A DNA stretch of 14,847 nt from contig JANWIU010000161.1 in NCBI GenBank assembly GCA_025449725.1, positions 1 to 14,847 on the forward strand, in the 5' to 3' direction. This document shows positions 6,213-13,955 of this stretch, in pieces; the first letter of the stretch is position 1; each line of letters opens with the position of its first letter. Under the pieces are notes generated by a model, which saw only the letters and a program-made list of their open reading frames with translations, was not told the DNA's origin and searched no databases. The DNA is from Pseudobdellovibrio sp. Lineage in GTDB: Bacteria; Bdellovibrionota; Bdellovibrionia; Bdellovibrionales; Bdellovibrionaceae. The position numbers were made by a program, and so were the translations under genes.

Positions 6213-7070
6213 TTAGCTGCTACTGACAGAGTCGCCCACACGAAGTGTGCCCTGACCCGACGGGGTCAGGTAAACGCCAAATGGAATCTTTGCGGAATCC
6301 GGCTGCTTTCTTTCGTCAGCCAGAATTTTCAAAGTCTCTTTAGAAACCACTTTACCCGTTTCTACGTCTTGAGTGATGACAACACAACGGCCGCATTGCT
6401 TTTGATTTGTCAGCTCTACACCGACACCGCTGACGCCTGTACTGCCATCCACGATGTAGTTCGCAAAATTATCTTCGCTGTAAGCCGGAAGTCCTGAAAC
6501 CACAATATTGGCGCGAAACCGCTGAATGTCTGATTCGGCTTTTCCTTCTGCTACCAATTTTGAATTTAAATCCGCTAAAGAGGATTCATTTACTAGTAAT
6601 AAAGGGCGTGAATCTGTGAAACGTGTTTCTTTTACTGCCAAAGTGGCGCCTGCGCCCAGGTCGCGAAAACTTTGCGACTGGTAACGTACTAATTTAACGG
6701 TCTTCACCAAAAAGGCCGAAAGAGCTTCATTAATTGATTTATTTTCAATGCCGGCTTTAACAACCGAATTCCAAACCGTCACATCTTCGACTGGGGCGCA
6801 CTCTTGAGTCATGTCGACTAAAATTTTATTGTTGCCGGCGTATAAATGTAAATAAGGACCCTGAATTGAAGTTTTAATTTCAGCTAATTTAGGAAAGTTT
6901 CGTAACGTTAGAAATTTATTGTCTTCATCAACAATCATCCATTCGCGGTCGTGCTCTGGCCCGGCTGAAGTCAGATTTAATTCCTTAACGGCGATGCCTC
7001 TACACGATTTAACCGGGTAAATGTACAACCCGGTAATCTTCGCAGTTGCAGTGCCAACGCCGCCGTTCAC
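6213..7070 (-). CDS. MOSC domain protein, mARC/YcbX-like molybdenum-cofactor enzyme
   Basis: Members of this family bind molybdenum cofactor and reduce N-hydroxylated compounds. The 285 residues show the N-terminal MOSC beta-barrel (ITGLYIYPVKSCRG, 12-25; DREWMIVDED, 41-50; FLTLRNFPKLA) and the MOSC domain (DIQRFRANIVVSG, 191-203; QCGRCVVITQDVETG, 225-239). The CGRC motif at 226-229 carries the cysteine expected to ligate molybdenum. There is no C-terminal 2Fe-2S ferredoxin domain, which E. coli YcbX has, so electrons would come from a separate partner, as for mammalian mARC. The start is GTG 7070, one base after the stop of the speY-like gene (TAA-A-GTG), which implies coupled translation. 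No stop-like hairpin separates them; the large hairpin at 6131-6173 lies downstream. Confidence 0.85.
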   Translation of the reverse strand: MNGGVGTATAKITGLYIYPVKSCRGIAVKELNLTSAGPEHDREWMIVDEDNKFLTLRNFPKLAEIKTSIQGPYLHLYAGNNKILVDMTQECAPVEDVTVWNSVVKAGIENKSINEALSAFLVKTVKLVRYQSQSFRDLGAGATLAVKETRFTDSRPLLLVNESSLADLNSKLVAEGKAESDIQRFRANIVVSGLPAYSEDNFANYIVDGSTGVSGVGVELTNQKQCGRCVVITQDVETGKVVSKETLKILADERKQPDSAKIPFGVYLTPSGQGTLRVGDSVSSS

Positions 7071-7071
7071 T

Positions 7072-8046
7072 TTACATTCCCAGGATGTAGTAGAACATCA
7101 ATGGAGCCACGATAGAAGCGTCGCTCTCAACGATGAATTTAGGAGTATCGATTGCCAGTTTACCCCAAGTGATTTTTTCGTTCGGTACAGCACCTGAGTA
7201 CGAACCGTATGAAGTCGTAGAATCAGAAATTTGGCAGAAGTAGCTCCACAGTGGAACATCTTCGTAACCTAAATCCTGTGATAACATCGGAACAACACAG
7301 ATTGGGAAGTCGCCCGCAATACCGCCACCGATTTGGAAGAACCCCACTTTAGATTTAGTTGCCATCGACATGTAAGCTTCAGACCAGTAAACCATGTAGT
7401 CGATACCGGATTTCACTGTACGAGAACTTTTGATATCGCCCTTGATAATGTGACCGGCAAAGATGTTACCTGTTGTTGAATCTTCCCAGCCCGGAACGAT
7501 AATCGGCAAATTCTTTTCAGCGGCTGCTAACAGCCAAGAATTTTTTGGGTCAATTTGGTAATGCTTTTTTAATTTACCGCTAAGTAAGATTTTGTACATG
7601 TACTCATGCGGGAAGTAGCTTTTGCCCTCAGCCTCAGCCGCCTGCCACTCTTCAAGAATAACGTCTTCGATGCGGCGAATGGCTTCTTCTTCAGGAATAC
7701 ACGTGTCCGTTACACGATTTAAGTGACGGTCTAAAAGTTTTTGTTCGTCTTCCGGAGTCAGGTCACGATAATTCGGGATACGCACGTAGTGATCATGCGC
7801 AACTAAGTTGTAAATATCTTCTTCAAGGTTTGCACCGGTGCAGGAAATCGCATGGACCTTCCCTTGACGGATCATTTCAGCTAAAGACAAACCCAGCTCT
7901 GCGGAGCTCATCGCACCGGCCAAAGTCACGAGCATTTTACCGCCGTTATCTACCAGATCTTTGTAGGCCTTAGCCGCATCTTTCAATGCAGCTGCATTAA
8001 AGTGACGGTAGTGATGGTCGATAAAATTGGTGATAGTCATAGACAT
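7072..8046 (-). CDS. speY: Deoxyhypusine-synthase-like protein, probable homospermidine biosynthesis (speY type)
   Basis: Deoxyhypusine synthase transfers aminobutyl from spermidine using NAD. Bacteria lack its eIF5A target, and bacterial homologues are thought to make homospermidine. The 324 residues show the NAD-binding pieces TLAGAMSSAELG (41-52) and CTGANLEEDIYNLV (69-82), the GGGIAGDFP loop (240-248), and SGAVPNEKITWGKL (284-297), where K296 matches the catalytic lysine of the eukaryotic enzyme. However, the KHH part of the eukaryotic GGG(V/M)PKHH motif is replaced by AGDFP, so the substrate site differs. A TAGGAGG ribosome-binding site precedes ATG 8046 at ideal distance; ATG 8040 is an alternative. 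MOSC protein follows by one base. The leader has possible RNA structure. The name speY is from memory of database naming and the exact product is inferred. Confidence 0.85.
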   Translation of the reverse strand: MSMTITNFIDHHYRHFNAAALKDAAKAYKDLVDNGGKMLVTLAGAMSSAELGLSLAEMIRQGKVHAISCTGANLEEDIYNLVAHDHYVRIPNYRDLTPEDEQKLLDRHLNRVTDTCIPEEEAIRRIEDVILEEWQAAEAEGKSYFPHEYMYKILLSGKLKKHYQIDPKNSWLLAAAEKNLPIIVPGWEDSTTGNIFAGHIIKGDIKSSRTVKSGIDYMVYWSEAYMSMATKSKVGFFQIGGGIAGDFPICVVPMLSQDLGYEDVPLWSYFCQISDSTTSYGSYSGAVPNEKITWGKLAIDTPKFIVESDASIVAPLMFYYILGM

Positions 8047-8050
8047 GAAA

Positions 8051-8123
8051 GCCTCCTAAAAAATGCTTACCTGCGCAGTCCAATTACGCACCTGCGGTGC
8101 TGCATATTCTTCGCATCCGCGCA
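8051..8123 (-). promoter_or_regulatory. Possible structured leader of the speY-like gene
   Basis: In the minus transcript an outer pair TGCGC (8123-8119) with GCGCA (8076-8072) encloses a perfect GCACC-GCA-GGTGC hairpin (8100-8088). A TTTTTT run (8063-8058) and then the AGGAGGC ribosome-binding site follow. This order could be an attenuator or a terminator for upstream genes. Stems are short, so confidence is low. Confidence 0.25.
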
Positions 8124-8156
8124 AATTTACTTATAAGGAGAAATAATGACAAGTAA

Positions 8157-8297
8157 TTAGTTAGAATTTTGAGACTGAATCTTCTGGATTTTTGCCTCTT
8201 TAGCAAGCTTGTACCAGTGATAGAAAGTAACAGAAACTACAGTTAGGCCGCCAAGGAAAATAAATAATGCCATTCCGAAGAATAAAATGATGCTCAT
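8157..8297 (-). CDS. 46-residue single-pass membrane protein overlapping tcdA
   Basis: This small gene begins MSIILFFGMALFIFLGG, with a hydrophobic segment through about residue 25, then YHWYKLAKEAKIQKIQSQNSN, a positively charged tail that likely forms a cytoplasmic helix. It is an N-out/C-in or signal-anchor type small membrane protein by the charge pattern. The start ATG (8297-8295) overlaps the tcdA stop TGA (8296-8294) as ATGA, and an AAGGAAGGG purine stretch lies about 11 nt upstream, which supports coupled translation with tcdA. Its stop TAA is at 8159-8157. It is too short for standard gene calling and I know no family for it. It might tether or regulate a neighbour, but nothing in its sequence shows a function. 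Confidence 0.75.
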   Translation of the reverse strand: MSIILFFGMALFIFLGGLTVVSVTFYHWYKLAKEAKIQKIQSQNSN

Positions 8298-9175
8298 AAA
8301 GTTTTTGACCCTTCCTTGTATTCTGTAATTTGGCGTACTACCCAGGAAGCCATTGCCAAGCCGAAGGCGCCTGTCACGAAACCGGCAGTTCCGTAAATAA
8401 TGGATCTGTGCATGCAGCCGTGAGGATCAATTTCACCTTGTGGGCAAACACACTTAAAACCCTGCCCGTTATCGTATTTCAGTTCTATCGGGAGGCTCGG
8501 GATCTCGTCAGAAAACACACAAGGGATGTCAAAAAATTTCTCTTTAGGAAAATTATATTCCTGACGCAAAATTTTTCGCACTGAGTGAGACAACGGATCG
8601 ATATTCGTTTTTGCTAAATCGATAATTTGAATCCGTGTTGGATCCATTTTTCCTGAAGCTCCGCCGCTGGTAATGACTTTCAGGCCACGTGTGCGGCATT
8701 CATTTAACAAATGGGTTTTAGCCGTTAAATTGTCGATCGCATCTAAAACAAAATCAGGCTGCAAAGATAAGATTTGTTCTGCTGTATCTTTGTTATAAAA
8801 AAGCGGAAGCGACTCCACTTTGGCTTGCGGGTTAATTTTTCGTAAACGCTCTGCCATGACATTTGATTTTTTGTGGCCCACTAAGCCCTGAATGGCGTGA
8901 AGCTGTCGGTTTGCATTTGTAATACAAATTTCATCGAAATCAATGATCGTGATTCTTCCGACGCCGGATCTGGCAATGGCTTCGGCTGCCCATGAACCTA
9001 CTCCGCCTAAACCGATAATCAGCACGTGCGTGTTAAACAATTTTTTCATCTTTTCATCGCCCACCAAACGGCCCATGCGGTCAAAGCGGCGGTGAAGCGT
9101 GTAATTGTCTTCCGTAATTTTAAAATTTTCCGGAACGCCTGTGGGAACGGCAGTTGTTAAATTCTCGTTTTGCAT
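8294..9175 (-). CDS. tcdA: tRNA threonylcarbamoyladenosine dehydratase TcdA (ThiF/E1-like)
   Basis: TcdA (CsdL) dehydrates the t6A base at tRNA position 37 to cyclic ct6A using ATP. From ATG 9175 the protein has 293 aa, slightly longer than E. coli TcdA (about 270). It shows the ATP-binding GLGGVGSWAAEA (55-66), DFDEICITNANRQ (79-91), DAIDNLTAK, and the terminal helix AGFVTGAFGLAMASWVVRQI. CVCPQ and CMH cysteines near the end could hold a metal. I prefer ATG 9175; the frame opens at TTG 9211 but the added 12 residues (AKGLSAIKPA) match nothing and the E1 fold is complete without them. TatD-like gene lies 53 bp upstream and the small membrane gene overlaps the stop by 4 nt. Confidence 0.93.
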   Translation of the reverse strand: MQNENLTTAVPTGVPENFKITEDNYTLHRRFDRMGRLVGDEKMKKLFNTHVLIIGLGGVGSWAAEAIARSGVGRITIIDFDEICITNANRQLHAIQGLVGHKKSNVMAERLRKINPQAKVESLPLFYNKDTAEQILSLQPDFVLDAIDNLTAKTHLLNECRTRGLKVITSGGASGKMDPTRIQIIDLAKTNIDPLSHSVRKILRQEYNFPKEKFFDIPCVFSDEIPSLPIELKYDNGQGFKCVCPQGEIDPHGCMHRSIIYGTAGFVTGAFGLAMASWVVRQITEYKEGSKTL

Positions 9176-9228
9176 AGCGGGTTTTATAGCAGAAAGCCCT
9201 TTTGCGGGCAAAGGCCTTTTAAAATATT

Positions 9229-10017
9229 CTACAGCCTGAAAAGCCTTTTAAAGTTTCCTGAACTGATCTCAAGAACGTCAAATGCGCTTATATTTCTTAT
9301 GAGCCCCACCGCCTCTGCCACTAAATACAGAGATGTCGGATTATTGAGTCCCTGCCAGCCCTCCGGCGCCTGATCAGGTGAGTCCGTTTCAAGCAACAAA
9401 TACTCCATTGGAATTTTTTTCACACAATCCTGAAGCTTTTTATTTTTTTCGTACGTGATTGCACCGCCAACTGAAATCAAAAAGCCCTGGTCAATATAGG
9501 GTTTTGCTGTTTCATAACTGCCGTTAAAGGCATGCACAAGCCCGCCCCTTTCCGGGGCGTCCCACAAATGAAATATCTGGCGTGCCTTTTCGTGGGCCTG
9601 AACAATGTGTAGCACCATCGGTTTCTGAAAGGCTTTGGCCAGCTCAATTTGATTTTCAAAAAATTCAATTTGCCTTGTCTGTGAGTCCTTCATGATGTGA
9701 GGCCGGAAGTCCAAACCGGCTTCGCCTAAGGCCATGGCCTGTGGCAGAAGCTCAGCCAACTCATCTAATGAAAATTCGCATTCTTCGTAGCCATGATCGC
9801 TTACAAAGTACGGGTGAAGTCCAAAACACAAACCGAAATTATCAGGATAAGTTTTCTTGAGGCTGATCTGCTTGTGCCAGTCATCGGGATCGACTCCACC
9901 AAGCAAAAAGAAATCGATGTTCTTTTCGAGACACTTTTTTAAAGTTTCAGCCAGACCTTCGCCCTGCAAGGCCCATCTTTTGTCTGTCCAATGGGAGTGG
10001 GAATCAATAAATTTCAC
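9229..10017 (-). CDS. tatD: TatD family metal-dependent hydrolase
   Basis: TatD proteins are TIM-barrel hydrolases, with 3'-5' DNA exonuclease activity in E. coli TatD and DNA-repair or D-aminoacyl-tRNA-linked roles proposed for relatives. The 262 residues are the usual length. Metal ligands are visible: H7 and H9 (DSHSH), E99 (LGEAGLDF), H137 (PMVLHIVQA), H162 (VHAFNGS) and D212 (LLETDSPDQAP). Start is GTG 10017, with AAGGA seven nt upstream, giving MKFIDSHSH as expected for the family. It is upstream of tcdA on the same strand and diverges from the unknown gene at 10106 over 88 bp. Which TatD subfamily is unclear; the symbol is a family assignment. Confidence 0.9.
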   Translation of the reverse strand: MKFIDSHSHWTDKRWALQGEGLAETLKKCLEKNIDFFLLGGVDPDDWHKQISLKKTYPDNFGLCFGLHPYFVSDHGYEECEFSLDELAELLPQAMALGEAGLDFRPHIMKDSQTRQIEFFENQIELAKAFQKPMVLHIVQAHEKARQIFHLWDAPERGGLVHAFNGSYETAKPYIDQGFLISVGGAITYEKNKKLQDCVKKIPMEYLLLETDSPDQAPEGWQGLNNPTSLYLVAEAVGLIRNISAFDVLEISSGNFKRLFRL

Positions 10018-10105
10018 TCAATTTCCTTATGTTTATTTAAGCTACTCCTAGACTTATCCATTTACAAATATTTCCGATAAGTAAACAGAGAAACAGGGAG
10101 TTTCA

Positions 10106-11146
10106 ATGAAAAATAATTCTGTTCATATGGCAATCGAAATTAAGACAACTTCTGGTTCAGTCTTAAAACCCCAGGTTTTACACTTCTGGGAACTGAATAA
10201 CAAGAATACTCCCAAGCATTTAAAAGACACTGTTCCGCATTCGCCTTTTAAATTTTACACAGATGCTATCTTAGCCGCTTGCTTCCACAAAGTGACCGAT
10301 TTCAAACACGTTTCTCCGGAAAGTAAAGATTTTGTTCAGCGTGTTTATCAAAATTTTGACCATTACACCGAACTTTATAATAAATCGAACCCTCGTGTGA
10401 AATCTCTTGGCCGCGCCACCATTCCACAGAAAAAACAGTTTGAGACTTTTGAGAAAAAAATGACTGAGATTCTGAATGCCGGTTTTTCTGAAAACAAAGT
10501 TTCTTTTACAGATTTAACTGAGGCCCTGACAGTCATCGCTGAATTTGAATCGCATATCGCTTCTCCTTTAATCTATAACTTCAGCGTTAACTTCAGTGCT
10601 GCTTTTACTGAAAAATTAATTGCTTTCTATTCTATGCTTTATCACTTGCGTTCAGTTGTAGCTGTTGATCACAACGCGCATATTGAAGACAGCTCACTTG
10701 AAACTGTAAAATGTGATTCTATTTCTGATTATCTTCCGAAGTCTGATTATACAGTGAATGATGCCCTTTTATACTGGCACTTTAAGAATTTAACTGCAAA
10801 TGTCAGCGGTGATGTTGAAAAGAAGGTCGTGGCACCTATGCATAACTACTTTATTCAATACAGCCACAACGCTTGTAATTTGATTGATCAATTACCTGAA
10901 AACTTTTTGGAGTCTTTAACAAATGTAGATCTTGAAGACGCCCTTCACCATGTTCAAATGGACTGGTTGCTGGGTTCTTGCAGCGGCCTATTGTTCAAAA
11001 TCCGTGAAGAGTTGTTCGGTGTAATTGAAGGTTACGACAAGATCTTCTGGCCAGAGGCGACTCATGGTAAAACTAAAAAGGCTTCTGCTTTGAATTTATC
11101 TTTCACGTTAACTGAAAAAGATATTCACCAGCAAAAAGTGGCGTAG
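10106..11146 (+). CDS. Uncharacterised 346-residue protein
   Basis: I do not recognise this protein. It begins with a good ribosome-binding site (AGGGAG, 6-7 nt before ATG). There is no signal peptide or membrane segment, and the composition is helical, rich in Phe, His, Tyr and Asn. His-rich spots include DALHHVQMDW (about 280-290) and AVDHNAH, and PMHNYFIQYSHNACNLIDQL has helix-like spacing, but no metal site can be claimed. The C-terminal third ends in a likely flexible KKASALNLSFTLTEKDIHQQKVA tail. It stands alone, divergent from tatD and tail to tail with the DedA gene, 2 bp between stops. The codon pattern is slightly richer in T-ending codons (tct, gtt, cat) than neighbours, which could reflect high expression; this is only an impression. 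It may be lineage-specific. Confidence 0.85.
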   Translation: MKNNSVHMAIEIKTTSGSVLKPQVLHFWELNNKNTPKHLKDTVPHSPFKFYTDAILAACFHKVTDFKHVSPESKDFVQRVYQNFDHYTELYNKSNPRVKSLGRATIPQKKQFETFEKKMTEILNAGFSENKVSFTDLTEALTVIAEFESHIASPLIYNFSVNFSAAFTEKLIAFYSMLYHLRSVVAVDHNAHIEDSSLETVKCDSISDYLPKSDYTVNDALLYWHFKNLTANVSGDVEKKVVAPMHNYFIQYSHNACNLIDQLPENFLESLTNVDLEDALHHVQMDWLLGSCSGLLFKIREELFGVIEGYDKIFWPEATHGKTKKASALNLSFTLTEKDIHQQKVA

Positions 11147-11148
11147 GC

Positions 11149-11832
11149 TTAGGCCTCCGCTTTTTTTCCGAAATATTTTTTGTATAGAAAGTAGCAAATT
11201 CCGACTGCTACTACGCAAAGTAAAGCAATTTTAAATTGTCTTAAGAACTTCAAGATATTTTCGCCGTAATAGGCGAGAAGCAGAATCTGTGTAGGCACTG
11301 AAATCAAAGCTGCAATTCCATCAATCAAACCGAACTTCCATGCCGGAAACCGCAACATTCCGCAGGCCAAGTGCCCCGGAAACCGCAGTCCGGGAGTAAA
11401 CCTGAAAATTCCGCAAGCGTAGGCTCCGTATTTTTGGGTCCACTCTTCGATTTTTAAACGGTTTTCTTCGGATAAAACAGCTTTGATAGGTTTAAGGTCA
11501 AAGATTTTTCTTCCAAAAAATCGCCCTATTCCATAAATAATAAAGTCAGCAAAAAAGACAGCCAGAAAAGCGACCGCCGCTGCGGATTCCGGGTCTACAT
11601 GCGGTGCCCCCTGAAACGGCGGCGGATACTGCTGTGGATGCATTCCCATATAAGCGAGAATACCGACAGTCACCAGCGTTGCCTCTTCAGGAAACGGCAA
11701 CCCAACCGCAGACAAAATCATCATGGTGATTAAAAACGTATAGATCCAGGTGGGTTGATATGCATAAGGAGCAAGACACGCCAGCGAGTCTTTGCTTTGC
11801 CATAGACATTCAATGAGAGAGGCACTTTGCAT
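11149..11832 (-). CDS. DedA family membrane protein (VTT domain)
   Basis: DedA proteins are inner-membrane proteins thought to flip lipids such as undecaprenyl phosphate or phosphatidylethanolamine and to keep membrane potential. The 227 residues show the re-entrant loop motif GLPFPEE (44-50), the acidic D96 helix, GRFFGRKIF (103-111), the second re-entrant loop FRFTPGLRFPGHLACGMLRF (143-162; arginines 144 and 150), and C-terminal helices ending KKYFGKKAEA. An insert at about 63-82 (MHPQQYPPPFQGAPHVDP) is unusually Pro-rich and lengthens the first loop. Start ATG 11832 lacks a clear ribosome-binding site. It diverges from the RluA-like gene and converges with the unknown gene at 10106. Substrate is not determined by the sequence. 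Confidence 0.92.
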   Translation of the reverse strand: MQSASLIECLWQSKDSLACLAPYAYQPTWIYTFLITMMILSAVGLPFPEEATLVTVGILAYMGMHPQQYPPPFQGAPHVDPESAAAVAFLAVFFADFIIYGIGRFFGRKIFDLKPIKAVLSEENRLKIEEWTQKYGAYACGIFRFTPGLRFPGHLACGMLRFPAWKFGLIDGIAALISVPTQILLLAYYGENILKFLRQFKIALLCVVAVGICYFLYKKYFGKKAEA

Positions 11833-11902
11833 CTGACCATAATTAGTTATTTTGCATTATTTGTTAAGCTCTTGAACTGTGACGATACACTGTGCTATTT
11901 CA

Positions 11903-12787
11903 ATGTCCATGTCAGACACAACAACTCCCAGTGTGAGTTCAAACGGATTTGAGTATGGAGTTAAACACTTTTTCAGCCCAAAGGCCGGAGCGCTATCTGA
12001 GGTTCTTCATTCTGCCTTAAATATGGCAATGGAAGAAATTAAGGAACTGCTTAAACTCGGTGCTATTTATGTCAATCATCAACGACAAACCGAAAATATT
12101 CAGATTGCACAAGGATTGCTTTGCCGCGTTCACACGAAGCCGCGCCGGTACAACTGCGAAACTAACTGGAAAGAAAGAATAATTTTCGAGAACTCGGATT
12201 TTCTGGTTTTGAATAAACCCTCCGGAATCCCCAGCCACCCGTCCGTTGACAACGCCATTGAAAACTCTCTAACTCAGGTTGCTCTGGCACGCAAAATCGA
12301 TCTGCAAATTACCCACCGGTTAGACACCCTAACGAGCGGTCTTATTGTTTATTCAAAAAATCCGGGCTTTGTTAAAAATTTCAATATTCAAATTCAAAAC
12401 CGTAACGTCGAAAAAAAATATGTCGCCTTAGCCGAAAACCCAAAAGTATTTCCGCCACGTTTAATTCATTACATGGAGCCGTCACCGCGGGCTCCTAAAA
12501 AAGTGTCGTCCCATTTTATTGAAGGCTGGGCGCAGTGCGAACTTGAAATTCTCGAACAAAAAAATCACGTCACTTATTCCTGGATAAAAATAAATTTGTT
12601 AACCGGCAGAACCCATCAAATTCGCTCGCAACTGGCTGAGACCGGCAGCCCCATCCTTGGTGATACTTTGTACGGAAGCAAATTGTCTTACAAACCTGAT
12701 GCTATTGCCCTTCGCGCCTGTGAGCTGCGCTTTAATTCTGGCACTGAAAGATTCGTTTTCAATCTTCCGGAAGAATTCGATTACTGA
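11903..12787 (+). CDS. RluA family pseudouridine synthase
   Basis: RluA-family enzymes isomerise uridine to pseudouridine in rRNA or tRNA. From ATG 11903 it has 294 aa. An S4-like RNA-binding region comes first (ALNMAMEEIKELLKLGAIYVNHQRQ region, about 37-62), then the catalytic domain with NKPSGIPSHPS (104-114), the signature HRLDTLTSGL (138-147, with D141 the nucleophile), and GRTHQIR (235-241), ending with LYGSKLSYKP and LPEEFDY. Starts are uncertain: the frame opens at GTG 11879 and ATG 11909 also fits, and none has a ribosome-binding site. A weak TTGTTA/GATACA pair at 11861/11884 would give a near-leaderless transcript at 11903. The substrate site (23S versus tRNA) is not shown. It is convergent with the RlmL-like gene, 7 bp apart. 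Confidence 0.9.
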   Translation: MSMSDTTTPSVSSNGFEYGVKHFFSPKAGALSEVLHSALNMAMEEIKELLKLGAIYVNHQRQTENIQIAQGLLCRVHTKPRRYNCETNWKERIIFENSDFLVLNKPSGIPSHPSVDNAIENSLTQVALARKIDLQITHRLDTLTSGLIVYSKNPGFVKNFNIQIQNRNVEKKYVALAENPKVFPPRLIHYMEPSPRAPKKVSSHFIEGWAQCELEILEQKNHVTYSWIKINLLTGRTHQIRSQLAETGSPILGDTLYGSKLSYKPDAIALRACELRFNSGTERFVFNLPEEFDY

Positions 12788-12794
12788 TCTCTTA

Positions 12795-13955
12795 TTAATT
12801 TTTGGAAAAAAGTGAAAGCTTTAGCTTCAGTCCTTGATTATTAAAGGGCTCTGTAAATTTCAAAGAAATATTTTTAAAATTAAAATTCCATTTTTCCGGA
12901 TGTATAACCAATAAGCCGTCTGCTTCTTCTCCAAGCTTTTGCAAAATAGTTCTAGCGCCTTCATCGGCCAACCGCATTCCATAAGGCGGATTCGTTACAA
13001 TCCAAAGTTGCCTTCCGTCTTTTTTGAATGTCTTCAGATCTAACTGAGAACTGTCAGCAACGGATTCATTTAACTGTATGTTTTCAAGCTGAAATAGCCG
13101 TTTAAAATCTACCGAATTCTTCTGAATATTAGAAATTGATTTTTCATCTTTATCAATGGCGGCCCCGCTGACAGCCGGTATTTCAGAATAGCCGCGGTAG
13201 TTCTTCTTCCATGTTGGTGACTTAAATAACTTCGGCACTGATTTAAAGTTCAACCACGGGTAACTGCGTTCTAAATTCGGGCGATCGGCTGACATGGCTT
13301 CGAACAGCAAAGTACCTGAGCCCGCAAACGGATCGATTATAAAAACCTCGCTTCCGTGCCCGGTGAATTCAAATAGTCTGAAGATCATGTAACCTGCAAG
13401 CGTTTCTCTGAGAGGAGCTTCCCCCCGGTAAGCCGAATAGCCCCTGCGGTGCAAATGCTCTCCGGAGGTATCCAGACTTAAAGTCACTTTGTCTTTTTCG
13501 ATTCGAATAAACAAAGTCTGTACAGCTTCGTCCGAAATTTTTAAGCCCTTTTTCTTAAAAACATTTTGAACCGCTTCTAAAATGTTTTTATCGTTATTGA
13601 GACGCGATTTATGGGACTCAACTTTAACGTTCAATTGATTCTTATGAAACTCAAGATCTAAAACTTTACTGAAATCAACTTTTTCTAAATTTTTTTCAAA
13701 CTGGTCGTAATAGCGGGACTCAAAAGAAGTGAACCGTAAAAGCACACGCCCTGCCAGCTTAGAAAAAAAATTAATTTGATAGCCCAGATGATCTTGCGTT
13801 TCCAGTTGAACACCTCCACTTACAATCTGAGGCTCTGGCACCGGTTGCCGGGTCGGCAAACCGTCAAGATCAATCATTTCAAACCAGAAATTTTTAATTT
13901 CACGAAACAAAGCTTCTTCATGACCGGGCTGAACACTAATAAAAAAACGTCCCAT
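12795..13955 (-). CDS. THUMP-domain class I RNA methyltransferase, RlmL/YpsC-like
   Basis: This family methylates guanine N2 in 23S rRNA (m2G2445 in E. coli RlmL). From ATG 13955 it has 386 residues. An N-terminal THUMP region occupies about 50-165 (HKNQLNVKVES, IEKDKVTLSLDTSGEHLHRRGY), followed by a Rossmann methyltransferase with DPFAGSGTLLFEA (208-220) and the catalytic TNPPYG (321-326) motif. Its length is about that of the stand-alone N-terminal half of RlmL, without the C-terminal m7G domain. I chose ATG 13955 because GGAG lies about six nt upstream; the TTG at 13967 lacks support. The ATG overlaps the preceding stop by one base (TAATG), so translation is probably coupled to the beta-rich protein gene. 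It is convergent with the RluA-like gene. Confidence 0.92.
   Translation of the reverse strand: MGRFFISVQPGHEEALFREIKNFWFEMIDLDGLPTRQPVPEPQIVSGGVQLETQDHLGYQINFFSKLAGRVLLRFTSFESRYYDQFEKNLEKVDFSKVLDLEFHKNQLNVKVESHKSRLNNDKNILEAVQNVFKKKGLKISDEAVQTLFIRIEKDKVTLSLDTSGEHLHRRGYSAYRGEAPLRETLAGYMIFRLFEFTGHGSEVFIIDPFAGSGTLLFEAMSADRPNLERSYPWLNFKSVPKLFKSPTWKKNYRGYSEIPAVSGAAIDKDEKSISNIQKNSVDFKRLFQLENIQLNESVADSSQLDLKTFKKDGRQLWIVTNPPYGMRLADEGARTILQKLGEEADGLLVIHPEKWNFNFKNISLKFTEPFNNQGLKLKLSLFSKN

Noticed and set aside
6117..6497. Plus-strand ORF across the inverted repeat and MOSC gene
   Set aside because: Most of it is antisense to the MOSC gene and it reads through the hairpin; no family-like sequence.
9176..9211. 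TTG start extending tcdA by 12 residues
   Set aside because: The extra residues match no TcdA feature, and the ATG at 9175 gives a complete protein.
9214..9252. Direct repeat GCCTTTTAAA, two copies 29 bp apart at the end of tatD
   Set aside because: Ten bases, AT-rich, one copy within coding sequence; probably chance.
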